Assembly: GCF_002257585.1 (NCBI RefSeq)
Contig: NZ_CP022743.1
Location: 62,001-126,000, forward strand
Origin: Mucilaginibacter xinganensis
Lineage (GTDB): Bacteria > Bacteroidota > Bacteroidia > Sphingobacteriales > Sphingobacteriaceae
DNA length: 64,000 nt
Direction of reading: 5' to 3'
The notes under the pieces were generated by a model. It worked only from the letters and a program-made list of their open reading frames with translations, did no database searches and had not been told where the DNA came from. Shown piece by piece: positions 26,894 through 34,980 of the stretch (its first letter is position 1; each line of letters starts with the position of its first letter). A program made the position numbers and the translations under genes.

Positions 26894-27763
26894 ATGAAAA
26901 AACTACTATTGCCTCATTGGATTCAGGATACCATTTATGTGATATGCGGTATTTTATTTTGCGGATTTGCCTTACGAAGTTTCCTGGTTCCAAACAGTTT
27001 TTTTGACGGCGGGGTTACCGGCATATCGCTCCTGGTTCATGAGCTTTATCATTTAAACATAGCTTATGTTATCATTATAGCCAATATCCCCTTTATTATT
27101 ATGGGCGCTTTCCAGGTTAATAAAACCTTTGCTATCCGCACTTTTGCGGCTGTAATTGGATTGGGCTTATGCTTGCTATACCTTCCCTATCCGCAAATAA
27201 CGTCTGATAAATTGCTGGTGTCTATTTTTGGCGGGGTGTTTATGGGCATTGGCGTTGGCCTTGCCATCAGGGGTGGCTGCGCGCTGGATGGCATTGAAGT
27301 GCTGGCTTTATATACAGGTAAACGAATCAGCTTTACCATCAGTGAAATTATTCTCGGGATTAACATTATTATATTCTTAATTGCAGCAATTAAACTGGGG
27401 TTACCAACCTCACTATATTCCATTTTAACCTATTACACGGCCTCAAAAACTATCAGTTTTGTTATTGAAGGATTGGAAGAATACACCGGGGTAACTATCA
27501 TTTCGGGCGAGAGCGAAACCATTAAAAAGCAACTGGTAATGACACTTGGCCGGGGCATAACTGTTTACAAAGGCGAGCGCGGTTATTTAAAGGACAGCTT
27601 TGACATTCACCAGCCGGTTGATATTATTTTTACTGTGGTAACCCGGTTGGAGGTAAGGCGGCTGCGGAACCTGATCCAGGATATTGACCCCAAAGCATTT
27701 GTGTTTACCAGCACCATAAAAGAGGCTGCCGGTGGGGTTTTAAAGAAAAGGGCAAGACATTAA
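26894..27763 (+). CDS. YitT-family membrane protein (DUF161 + DUF2179)
   Basis: A 289-aa inner-membrane protein of five or six helices (IQDTIYVICGILFCGFALRS, FFDGGVTGISLLVHELY, IIIANIPFIIMGA, GGVFMGIGVGLAIRGG, EIILGINIIIFLIAAI) followed by a cytosolic DUF2179 domain (VTIISGESETIKKQL, GRGITVYKGERGYLK). The topology and SFFDGGVTGIS motif fit YitT. The transported substrate is unknown. It is co-transcribed with the HD gene. Confidence 0.9.
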   Translation: MKKLLLPHWIQDTIYVICGILFCGFALRSFLVPNSFFDGGVTGISLLVHELYHLNIAYVIIIANIPFIIMGAFQVNKTFAIRTFAAVIGLGLCLLYLPYPQITSDKLLVSIFGGVFMGIGVGLAIRGGCALDGIEVLALYTGKRISFTISEIILGINIIIFLIAAIKLGLPTSLYSILTYYTASKTISFVIEGLEEYTGVTIISGESETIKKQLVMTLGRGITVYKGERGYLKDSFDIHQPVDIIFTVVTRLEVRRLRNLIQDIDPKAFVFTSTIKEAAGGVLKKRARH

Positions 27764-27983
27764 CATCCTCTACTTGTAATCCGACAACTCAACCCACCCT
27801 TTTTGTTTGTAATCCTCAAAGCTAACTGCAATTGCCACGTCGGTTTTGTGCGATGTTACAGCAACTGGAGTCTATGTCCCTTTCCTGCTATTTACATGAG
27901 CCTTGCAACAAAGCAAATTGAGCTTTATAACAAAACCTCGTCCCTTAGATGAGGCTACTTTTGTGTAAATAAAACTTAAAGCG

Positions 27984-28865
27984 ATGACAAAAATTTGGTT
28001 TATAACAGGCAGTTCCCGCGGATTAGGGCGCAGCCTTGCAGAAGCTGTACTGGCAAGCGGCGATAAAGTTGCTGCAACAGCACGAAATATTGACCAGTTG
28101 GCTCCCCTGGTTGAAAAGTATGCCGGTCAAATCTATCCCATAAAACTGGATGTCACTAATTACAAAGAAGTATATGACGCGGTAGCAAATGCCGTTAGTC
28201 ATTTTGGCAGGATTGACGTGCTGGTAAACAATGCCGGGTTCGGAATTATTGGCGCAGCTGAAGCATTTACGGCAGAGCAGGTTCGCAGCCAGCTGGAAAC
28301 TAATCTTTACGCACCGATTGAAATTACCCGCGCGGTATTACCTTATATGCGCAAACAACGTTCAGGTCGCATATTACAGATTAGTTCCGTTGGCGGAAGG
28401 GTCGGTAATGCTGGACTAACCATGTATCAGGCCGCTAAATTTGGGCTCGGCGGATTTACTGAAGCGCTTGCTAAAGAGGTAAGGCCATTAGGTATTTTTG
28501 TTACCAGTGTGGAGCCGGGCGGCTTCCAGACCGACTGGGCAGGCGCTTCAATGACGTATGCCCAACAACTGGAAGGTTATGAAACAACGGTGAACCAACG
28601 TGCTGATTACTTTGCGAGCGGGAAATTTGTACCAGTAGGAGATCCGGGTAAAGCTGCACAAGCAATGGTTGAACTTGCCAATAACGATGAGCCACCAGTA
28701 CACCTTGTGTTGGGTAGTGAAGCCATCGGCTTGCTAAAAAAGGCAGATGCTGATCGCACCGCCGAAATGGAAAAATGGATGCCAGTAAGTCTCTCAACAG
28801 ATCACCATGAGGCCGAAGATTTTTTAAATACCGCTGCAGGTAAGGCTATTCTAAATATAAAATAA
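27984..28865 (+). CDS. Short-chain dehydrogenase/reductase
   Basis: A 293-aa classical SDR: NAD(P)-binding ITGSSRGLGRSLAE at residue 7, VNNAGFG near 85, and the catalytic triad Ser (ISSVGGR), Tyr and Lys (MYQAAKFGLGG) near residues 137-156. The substrate is unknown. A perfect -7 element TACTTTTG lies at 27956-27963, 20 bp before the ATG. The AraC regulator 68 bp downstream may control it, but a terminator lies between. The 220 bp upstream holds no other gene. Confidence 0.92.
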   Translation: MTKIWFITGSSRGLGRSLAEAVLASGDKVAATARNIDQLAPLVEKYAGQIYPIKLDVTNYKEVYDAVANAVSHFGRIDVLVNNAGFGIIGAAEAFTAEQVRSQLETNLYAPIEITRAVLPYMRKQRSGRILQISSVGGRVGNAGLTMYQAAKFGLGGFTEALAKEVRPLGIFVTSVEPGGFQTDWAGASMTYAQQLEGYETTVNQRADYFASGKFVPVGDPGKAAQAMVELANNDEPPVHLVLGSEAIGLLKKADADRTAEMEKWMPVSLSTDHHEAEDFLNTAAGKAILNIK

Positions 28866-28874
28866 TAGGAAGTG

Positions 28875-28906
28875 GCGGGGATGCGTCCATATTCGTCCCC
28901 GCTTTT
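28875..28906 (+). terminator. Intrinsic terminator after the SDR gene
   Basis: GCGGGGA (28875-28881) pairs with TCCCCGC (28896-28902), followed by TTTT. Confidence 0.75.
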
Positions 28907-28933
28907 CACACATTAATCTGTAAATTTGATATT

Positions 28934-29740
28934 ATGCCGCAAAAGGAAGCCAAAACAACACCCAAAATCCTTTACTCCTGCTATTCAAATATCAGCAGAG
29001 AGGGAGAGCAATTTATAGGTGATCATATTTTAGGCTACATTATTTCAGGAAGCACAGACCTTTATGTGGGCGGCAAAAGCTATGTTTTTAACGAGGGCGA
29101 TTTCAGGTTTCTTCGTAAAAACCAGCTGGCCAAGTTTTCCAAACACCCGCCAAAGGGTGGCGAGTTTAAAACGATATCCATTGTTATGGATAAAGAAACC
29201 CTGGGCAGCCTAAGCGAAGAACTGGCCCTGCAAACGCCACAACCATATACCGGTGATAGCGCCATGATGTTGCAGCCCGCTCCTCTTTTAAAAAACTATA
29301 TCGATTCATTAGCGCCATATATGGATGGCTCTGGTAATGATAATAAAATGCTGACCACCTTAAAGGTGAAAGAAGCTATAATGATATTACTGCAAACCAA
29401 CCCAGCACTAAAGAATACCCTGTTTGATTTTAGCGAACCAGGTAAAATTGACTTGGAGGCCTATATGAACGAGCATTATAAATTCAACGTTGACATACGC
29501 CGTTTTGCTTATTTAACCGGTCGCAGCCTGGCTACCTTTAAACGCGATTTTGAAAAAATATTCCATACCTCGCCCAACCGCTGGTTGCAGCAAAAACGCC
29601 TCAACGATGCCTACTTTCTGATCAAAGAAAAGGGATGGAAAACTTCAGACGTGTTTATGGAAGTCGGCTTTAAAGATTTCTCACACTTTTCATTCGCGTT
29701 TAAGAAAGCGTACGGTATAGCACCCTCAAGGCTAATTTAA
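28934..29740 (+). CDS. AraC-family transcriptional regulator
   Basis: A 268-aa regulator. The N-terminal cupin-like sensor (DLYVGGKSYVFNEGDFRFLRKNQ) is followed by two helix-turn-helix motifs in the last 100 residues (FNVDIRRFAYLTGRSLATFK and TSDVFMEVGFKDFSHFSFAFKK). A perfect TAAATTTG lies at 28921-28928, 5 nt before the ATG, so the transcript may be nearly leaderless. Adjacent to the SDR gene; regulation of that gene is a plausible guess. Confidence 0.92.
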   Translation: MPQKEAKTTPKILYSCYSNISREGEQFIGDHILGYIISGSTDLYVGGKSYVFNEGDFRFLRKNQLAKFSKHPPKGGEFKTISIVMDKETLGSLSEELALQTPQPYTGDSAMMLQPAPLLKNYIDSLAPYMDGSGNDNKMLTTLKVKEAIMILLQTNPALKNTLFDFSEPGKIDLEAYMNEHYKFNVDIRRFAYLTGRSLATFKRDFEKIFHTSPNRWLQQKRLNDAYFLIKEKGWKTSDVFMEVGFKDFSHFSFAFKKAYGIAPSRLI

Positions 29741-29773
29741 AAACATCTTTTTAGCTGTAAAATGATGTTTTTT
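29740..29773 (+). terminator. Intrinsic terminator after the AraC gene
   Basis: AAAACATC (29740-29747) pairs with GATGTTTT (29764-29771), followed by TT. Confidence 0.6.
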
Positions 29774-29911
29774 GTCATAATCCGGTGAATTTCATGCTAA
29801 CTACAGATTGTGATTGTAATATTGTTGTTATAACATCGTTTCTCTATTCTCAATGTTATAATTATCAATCGATTGGGTATTTAACAATTGACCAAACAAA
29901 AATTTCACCTT

Positions 29912-30337
29912 ATGGATCGGAAAGAATTTTTTTCAATAGTAGGTGTAGGTGCCGCTTCGGCCCTGGTAATGAGTTGCGTTGGGTGTTCAAAAAGTTCTGA
30001 TTCCGGAAAATCATCAGTAACGGGGCCTACAGGAGTAAATTTTACCTTAGATCTTACTTTAGCCGCAAACGCAGCGCTGCTTAATAACGGTGGTTACCTT
30101 GCTGCCAACGGCGTTTTAGTGGCGAAGACCAGCGCCGGCGCCTATATTGCTGTGCAGCAATCATGCACACATCAAAACTACCCTTTGGTATATGAGGGAT
30201 CAAGCCAGCAGTTTTTCTGCAATAATCACGGATCTGCATTTTCAGAAAAAGGTGTTGTTTTAAATTCACCGGCAAACAGAAACCTTACAGTATATAATAC
30301 GTTAGTTACAGGAACTTCGTTAAAAGTTTATTCATAA
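29912..30337 (+). CDS. Rieske-type [2Fe-2S] lipoprotein
   Basis: A 141-aa protein beginning MDRKEFFSIVGVGAASALVMSCVGC, a lipoprotein-like signal with candidate Cys near residue 22-25. The Rieske ligands are visible: C-T-H (SCTHQNYP) and C-N-N-H (FFCNNHGSAF) about 17 residues apart, followed by FSEKG. It would carry one electron in the periplasm. The start at 29912 is preferred because the upstream TTG reading adds residues before the signal peptide. It is the first gene of a redox cluster running to 33242. Bacteroidota encode many such small Rieske lipoproteins and their partners are unclear. Confidence 0.88.
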   Translation: MDRKEFFSIVGVGAASALVMSCVGCSKSSDSGKSSVTGPTGVNFTLDLTLAANAALLNNGGYLAANGVLVAKTSAGAYIAVQQSCTHQNYPLVYEGSSQQFFCNNHGSAFSEKGVVLNSPANRNLTVYNTLVTGTSLKVYS

Positions 30338-30355
30338 TACAAACAGGAATTTTAT

Positions 30356-30790
30356 ATGAAATTATTAGCATTTATTTTTATAGCATTTATTGCAAACACA
30401 CCCTGGCTAGGTGATTTTAACCAGGCTGAAACACAGGCGCAAAAAGAACATAAGCGCATCCTGATCAATTTTTCAGGATCAGACTGGTGCGGGCCCTGTA
30501 TCCGCCTGCGTAAAGAGATCTTGGAATCAACAGAATTTGACAATTTTGCTTCTGATCATCTTGTTTTAGTACGCGCCGATTTCCCGCGTCAAAAGAAAAA
30601 CCAGTTGGATAAAGAACAGGTAAAACGCAATGAAGCATTAGCAGATAAATATAACCCTGACGGCAAATTTCCTTTTACGGTATTGGTTGACGAGAACGGC
30701 AAAATATTAAAAGAATGGGATGGCTTTCCAAATGAGTCGGCAACTCAGTTTATTGAGCAAATTAATCCTTTGGTAACCAGCAGCCGCTAA
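30356..30790 (+). CDS. Exported thioredoxin-like protein
   Basis: A 144-aa protein with a hydrophobic start (MKLLAFIFIAFIANTPWLG) and a thioredoxin-7-like fold. The active site is SGSDWCGPCIRLRKEI near residues 38-53, and FPFTVLVDENGK near 100 is the cis-Pro region. The inserted stretch KKNQLDKEQVKRNEALADKY is typical of the DUF255/thioredoxin_7 group. It lies 18 bp after the Rieske gene and 8 bp before apbE, so it is in one operon, and probably keeps a periplasmic thiol protein reduced. Confidence 0.88.
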   Translation: MKLLAFIFIAFIANTPWLGDFNQAETQAQKEHKRILINFSGSDWCGPCIRLRKEILESTEFDNFASDHLVLVRADFPRQKKNQLDKEQVKRNEALADKYNPDGKFPFTVLVDENGKILKEWDGFPNESATQFIEQINPLVTSSR

Positions 30791-30798
30791 CCTGCGAT

Positions 30799-31728
30799 AT
30801 GGTCAATGTACACCGTCGCGTTTTAAAGTTAATGGGCAACCGCTTTGAAATCAGCATTGTGGTTGATGATGTTGTTTTGGCCGAAGCGCACATAGACGCT
30901 GCAATAGATGAGATCAGACGGATAGAAAAGCTGCTTACTACTTTCAGCGACGACAGCCAGACAAATGAAATAAACCGGAACGCGGGGATAAAACCGGTAA
31001 GAGTTGACGAGGAGGTATTCAGCCTGGTTGCGCGTTCGTTAAAAATATCATCCATAACACAGGGCTCATTCGATATTACTTATGGGTCCATTGATAAAAG
31101 CCTTTGGAACTTTGATATTAACATGAAGGCACTCCCTGATGCCGAAACGGCAAGGGAATCAGTAAGATTGATCAATTATCAAAATGTGCTGCTTGATGCC
31201 GAAAACAGCACGGTGTTTTTAAAGGAAAAAGGAATGCGGATTGGTTTTGGGGGAATAGGCAAGGGATACGCTGCCGACAAGGCAAAAAACTTACTGCAGC
31301 AACGAGGCGTTGCAAGCGGGATAGTAAATGCAGCAGGTGACCTTGTTACCTGGGGTACACAACCCAGCGGCAAAGCATGGACGATAGCGATTGCTGACCC
31401 CGACCAGAGCAGCACGCCTTTTTCTACATTAAATATCAGCAATATGGCCATAGCTACATCAGGTAATTATGAAAAATATGCCGTTATAAACGGGAAACGA
31501 TACTCACATACTATTGATCCGAAAACCGGTCTTCCTGTTGGCGGCATCAAGAGTGTTAGCATTATTTGCCCAAGCGCAGAGCTGGCCGATGCAATGGCCA
31601 CCCCGGTAATGGTAATGGGCGTTAAAGTAGGGCTTGATTTGATCAACCAACTGCCGCAAATGGCCTGCGTAATTATTGATGATTACAGCAGGGTACATCA
31701 TTCAAAGAACATCAACTTAAAAAATTAA
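30799..31728 (+). CDS. apbE: FAD:protein FMN transferase (ApbE family)
   Basis: A 309-aa ApbE-type enzyme that transfers FMN from FAD to Ser/Thr of target proteins. Seen are LKLMGNRFEISIVV at the N-terminus, FDITYGSIDKSLW near 96, GGIGKGYAADKAKNLL near 150-165, VNAAGDLVTWG and TSGNYEKYAVINGKRYSHTIDPKTG (catalytic/Mg2+ region). No signal peptide is seen: the conserved fold starts about ten residues in, although most bacterial ApbE proteins are exported. No protein in the cluster shows an obvious D-x-x-[ST]-[GSA]-A-T flavinylation site. Confidence 0.9.
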   Translation: MVNVHRRVLKLMGNRFEISIVVDDVVLAEAHIDAAIDEIRRIEKLLTTFSDDSQTNEINRNAGIKPVRVDEEVFSLVARSLKISSITQGSFDITYGSIDKSLWNFDINMKALPDAETARESVRLINYQNVLLDAENSTVFLKEKGMRIGFGGIGKGYAADKAKNLLQQRGVASGIVNAAGDLVTWGTQPSGKAWTIAIADPDQSSTPFSTLNISNMAIATSGNYEKYAVINGKRYSHTIDPKTGLPVGGIKSVSIICPSAELADAMATPVMVMGVKVGLDLINQLPQMACVIIDDYSRVHHSKNINLKN

Positions 31729-31729
31729 T

Positions 31730-31957
31730 ATGACAAAGAAAAAAAGCCTGGTGCTTTCCTTTTTTAGCCTTGGATTTGTTTGCCTGCTTGCTTCATGCAG
31801 CTCAGTAAAACAGTACCAAAAAAACAGGCTAAACGATGCAGAGATGGAGCTCTCTGCACGCAAAGCACAAAAATTTGAGCAAAGCTTTCAGTTATATCGC
31901 GAAGGTGCATCAGGTGCCAATGGCGGCAAAAGCGGCGGTGGCTGCGGTTGTAATTAA
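31730..31957 (+). CDS. DUF4266-type small lipoprotein with CGC tail
   Basis: A 75-aa lipoprotein: signal FFSLGFVCLLASC with lipobox LLASC (Cys near 22), then KQYQKNRLNDAEMELSARKA and QLYREGASGANGGKSGGGCG ending in CGCN. This matches what is known of the DUF4266 family, which commonly sits beside DUF3570 and ApbE. The glycine-rich tail ending in Cys-Gly-Cys could be a thiol or metal site reached by the thioredoxin-like protein. It starts 1 nt after the apbE stop, so it is tightly coupled. Confidence 0.85.
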   Translation: MTKKKSLVLSFFSLGFVCLLASCSSVKQYQKNRLNDAEMELSARKAQKFEQSFQLYREGASGANGGKSGGGCGCN

Positions 31958-31973
31958 TTTTAAATTCCCGTAA

Positions 31974-33242
31974 ATGAGAAAAATATATTTAGGTGTACTG
32001 GCTTTATATTTAGGCATATTGTCGTCGCACGCACAAACAACAACAACAACACCACCAGCTGTTGCAGACAGTTCAAATTATCAGACGCGTAAGCTTAAAG
32101 TTGATGAAATAAACTTTGTGTCTGCTTTTTATCATCAAAATGGCAATAATTCAGCAGTAACCGGTGGGATTGGAACCGAAAAATTAAGCGATTTTGCCAA
32201 CACACTTGATGTGCAGCTATCAAAGTACAATAAAGCAGGCCGCAAAAACACGTTTTTATTTGAATTGGGTGTTGATCATTATACTTCTGCTTCATCGGAT
32301 AAAATTGATCCGTATAGTGTATCATCTGCTTCAAGCCAGGACACCAGGGTTTACCCATCTCTTAACTGGACACAATCAAACGATAAAACAGGTAATGCCT
32401 TTGGGTTTACCGGTTCATACTCACATGAATTTGACTACCAGTCGTTCGGTGCAGGTTTTAATTTAACCAGGGTGTCTGCCGATAAAAACACACAGTTTGA
32501 CTTTAAGGCGAATGTATTTTTAGATACCTGGAAAGTGATCCTCCCTGTTGAATTACGTCCGCCGGGTTACGGATCAGGATCGCACCGGGATGATAACCGG
32601 CCGGTTGACAGTAAACCAAGAAACTCTTTCAGTACAGCATTTTCCCTTTCGCAGGTAATCAGCACCAGGCTGCAGGGCTTGTTTATTGTTGAACCATCCT
32701 ACCAAAAAGGGTTATTGGCTACAGACTACCAGCGGGTTTATTTTAATGGCGATTTTGCAACAGGCGCAGGGCCGAATGGCGACGTTTATAACGAGCGGAT
32801 AGAGAGCCTTCCGGGAAGCCGCTATAAACTGCCAATAGGCGTAAGGTTTAACTATTTTCTTGACGATCACTTCATCATCCGTACGTTTTACCGGTATTAT
32901 ATGGATAACTGGGGAATCAGGGCCAATACAGCGGAGGTTGAGGTGCCCGTTAAGCTAACTTCTTTTGTGTCGCTTAGTCCTTTTTACAGGTACACCGATC
33001 AACATGGTACCCGGTACTTTGCCCCATACGGGCAGCACAGCGTTACCGAGAAGTACTACACAAGTGATTATGACCTTTCAACGTTTCACAGCAATTTTGT
33101 TGGGCTTAACGTAAGGCTGGCACCGCCTAACGGCGTATTTGGCTGGCAGCATTTAAATATGCTCGAGTTCAGGCTTGGCCATTATGTGCGTTCAACCGGG
33201 TTAAACTCAAACATAGCAACGGTGAACCTTAAATTTAAATAA
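31974..33242 (+). CDS. DUF3570 outer-membrane beta-barrel protein
   Basis: A 422-aa protein with signal peptide (MRKIYLGVLALYLGILSSHAQ) and alternating amphipathic strands throughout, ending in ATVNLKFK. Family features include YYTSDYDLSTFHSNFVGL near the C-terminus and YNERIESLPGSRYKLPIG. It should be an outer-membrane barrel; no catalytic function is known. It is the last gene of the Rieske-thioredoxin-apbE-DUF4266 operon, ending in a strong terminator. Confidence 0.88.
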   Translation: MRKIYLGVLALYLGILSSHAQTTTTTPPAVADSSNYQTRKLKVDEINFVSAFYHQNGNNSAVTGGIGTEKLSDFANTLDVQLSKYNKAGRKNTFLFELGVDHYTSASSDKIDPYSVSSASSQDTRVYPSLNWTQSNDKTGNAFGFTGSYSHEFDYQSFGAGFNLTRVSADKNTQFDFKANVFLDTWKVILPVELRPPGYGSGSHRDDNRPVDSKPRNSFSTAFSLSQVISTRLQGLFIVEPSYQKGLLATDYQRVYFNGDFATGAGPNGDVYNERIESLPGSRYKLPIGVRFNYFLDDHFIIRTFYRYYMDNWGIRANTAEVEVPVKLTSFVSLSPFYRYTDQHGTRYFAPYGQHSVTEKYYTSDYDLSTFHSNFVGLNVRLAPPNGVFGWQHLNMLEFRLGHYVRSTGLNSNIATVNLKFK

Positions 33243-33262
33243 TTCTTGATTGTTTATATTGT

Positions 33263-33306
33263 GGCCATACTTCGCGTTTAACTACCGCGTTGTATGGCCT
33301 TTTTTT
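33263..33306 (+). terminator. Intrinsic terminator after the DUF3570 operon
   Basis: GGCCATAC (33263-33270) pairs with GTATGGCC (33292-33299), with an inner CGCG pair, followed by seven T. It may also serve the convergent cytochrome gene. Confidence 0.85.
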
Positions 33307-33310
33307 GTGC

Positions 33311-33976
33311 CTATCGGCCGCCGTTTATCATATCGGAGGTAATGCCGGCACTGTCTTTACGCTCGGCTAAGAAAATGCCTGCAAGATGCACTGTAATAAA
33401 CGCAAGGATCAGATACATCGTAAATTGATGGATTTCGCGAATGGCGTGAATGGCCTTAAGCGCAGGCACATCATCTTCAAAAGCAAGGCATAAACCGGTA
33501 ACGGCCATAGTTATTATAAAGAGGTAAAAAACGGCATAAATTGTTTTAACCCAAAACTCGTGCTTCGCCAGCTCCCTGTTTTTCTTAATTACAAAAAAAT
33601 CATTATAAGCTATTTTAATTTTGCGGATCAGCTTTTGATCAGCCAGTTGAAAAAATTCAAGCAGGATGCGGAACAAAACCAACGCGGCCAAACCGTACCC
33701 TAAATAGGTGTGTATTGCCCAAACTTTATCACTCAGTTCATGTGCGACAGACCTTGCCTGGTCATCCGTTACATTAGCGCCTGCCTCATGCAGCTGACCT
33801 TTAATAAACGCTGCGTTTTTGCGTGTTTTTAATAACGTTGAATTAAGCAGTACTGTAAGCAACGAACCTGTGATTACTATCGCATTTAACCAATGCCAGA
33901 AACGCAATGGCGCCGAATATTTTTTGTTTTTACCAGGATGTTGTATATCCCTGCGCTTAGGCTCAATTGTTACCAT
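33311..33976 (-). CDS. Membrane b-type cytochrome (cytochrome b561/Ni-Fe hydrogenase b type)
   Basis: A 221-aa protein with four membrane helices and histidines in the places expected for two b haems: RFWHWLNAI in helix 1, WAIHTYLGYGL in helix 2 and IHQFTMYLILAFITVHLAGI in helix 4. This is the fold of cytochrome b/b6-like quinol oxidoreductase subunits, which pass electrons from the quinone pool to a periplasmic or attached partner. It is convergent with the redox operon and divergent from nothing closer than the outer-membrane gene 63 bp upstream. An electron-supply role for the Rieske lipoprotein is conceivable. Confidence 0.85.
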   Translation of the reverse strand: MVTIEPKRRDIQHPGKNKKYSAPLRFWHWLNAIVITGSLLTVLLNSTLLKTRKNAAFIKGQLHEAGANVTDDQARSVAHELSDKVWAIHTYLGYGLAALVLFRILLEFFQLADQKLIRKIKIAYNDFFVIKKNRELAKHEFWVKTIYAVFYLFIITMAVTGLCLAFEDDVPALKAIHAIREIHQFTMYLILAFITVHLAGIFLAERKDSAGITSDMINGGR

Positions 33977-34039
33977 ATTTTTCTTCTTTAATCAGTATTT
34001 TAGTTTGTATAAAGTTAGTTTCTTCAGTTCCGCTGCAAT

Positions 34040-34804
34040 TTAAAAACGGCGGCCCAATATTATTTTGAAAATTGATTTGTCTGCGCTATCGGTAAGGCCA
34101 AAACCGTAGCCTGCGTTAAACTCCCAGTTAGGGTTAAAGTTTAAATCAGTTGCTATGAATAACTGGTGCTGCTCCTCCTGTATTGGATAATAACTAAAAA
34201 ATGGCCCTGTACTTCCATAATATTCCAATCCAAGGGAAACCACTTTCGAAACATCATAACTGCCTTTAATGTTTGGCGAAAAGATCAGTCCGAGGTTTTG
34301 ATCCGGCCCTTTAAAGCTCTGTTCTAAAGTTGGGTTTACTGAAACGTACCATTTACCCCACCGCTTATCAACAATTGGCCTTATTTCTAACGAACTGGTA
34401 TTGGCAGCATATTGCACCTTCTGAAAACCAAACTCCAATGATAAACTTACGCCTACAGGCCACTTCCAGCTTTCAGGCACCGCTACCCTGGGCCTGATAT
34501 GCGACCCGACATAGCCTGTGCGCCCATCGCTACCTATGGTATTAAAAAAATAAAATCCCGTTTCGAACCATGGCGTCCAGCCATGGGTTATTTCAATGGT
34601 TTCGTGAAAAACATGGTTGGTAGGCAAAACGCCGTCAGCAACAGTTTTACTGCCATCAAAGGTAAAATTGCTGTGCAGTTCCAGCATTGTGCTTCCTTTT
34701 TCAACGGTTTCTGATCCGTAAACCTGGATCTCATAATTATCCTGTGCTTGTAGGTTTGCACCTAACATAAAGCAAATACATATCGTTATAAAATATTTCA
34801 GCAT
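34040..34804 (-). CDS. Outer-membrane beta-barrel protein, unknown function
   Basis: A 254-aa protein with signal peptide (MLKYFITICICFMLGANLQAQ) and repeated beta-strand patterns, ending in FKIILGRRF, an aromatic C-terminus typical of outer-membrane barrels. Strands alternate charged and hydrophobic residues (TMLELHSNFTF, KWYVSVNPTL, QLFIATDLNF). I do not recognise the substrate. It is divergent from the OmpR-type response regulator and its upstream region carries mirrored tandem sites, so it is a probable target of that regulator. The Met at 34810 is an alternative start. Confidence 0.75.
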   Translation of the reverse strand: MLKYFITICICFMLGANLQAQDNYEIQVYGSETVEKGSTMLELHSNFTFDGSKTVADGVLPTNHVFHETIEITHGWTPWFETGFYFFNTIGSDGRTGYVGSHIRPRVAVPESWKWPVGVSLSLEFGFQKVQYAANTSSLEIRPIVDKRWGKWYVSVNPTLEQSFKGPDQNLGLIFSPNIKGSYDVSKVVSLGLEYYGSTGPFFSYYPIQEEQHQLFIATDLNFNPNWEFNAGYGFGLTDSADKSIFKIILGRRF

Positions 34805-34864
34805 CGGCATTTATATATTGCTGGTTTATTAGCTAAATTTCCTTTTTAAAAGTATATTGTAAAT

Positions 34865-34948
34865 CTGGAGTAAAACTGAAGTTCCCTGACAGGCGGTATT
34901 TAAATAAATACATAAAATTCCCAGACGGCGTCTTCAGCTTTACTTCAG
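34865..34948. promoter_or_regulatory. Mirrored OmpR-type tandem sites in a divergent promoter
   Basis: CTTCAG-N5-CTTCAG lies at 34932-34948 and its inverted counterpart CTGGAG-N5-CTGAAG at 34865-34881. The inner 13 bp (34869-34881 and 34932-34944) pair with one mismatch. Direct hexamers with 11-bp period are typical of OmpR/PhoB regulators, and the sites lie between such a regulator and a divergent outer-membrane gene. Confidence 0.6.
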
Positions 34949-34980
34949 AATCATATAATAGTTTTAATAAAAAATTAAAG

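Noticed and set aside
29785..30000. Plus-strand ORF of 71 aa before the Rieske gene
   Set aside because: Low-complexity translation, overlaps the Rieske signal peptide in another frame and has no family character.
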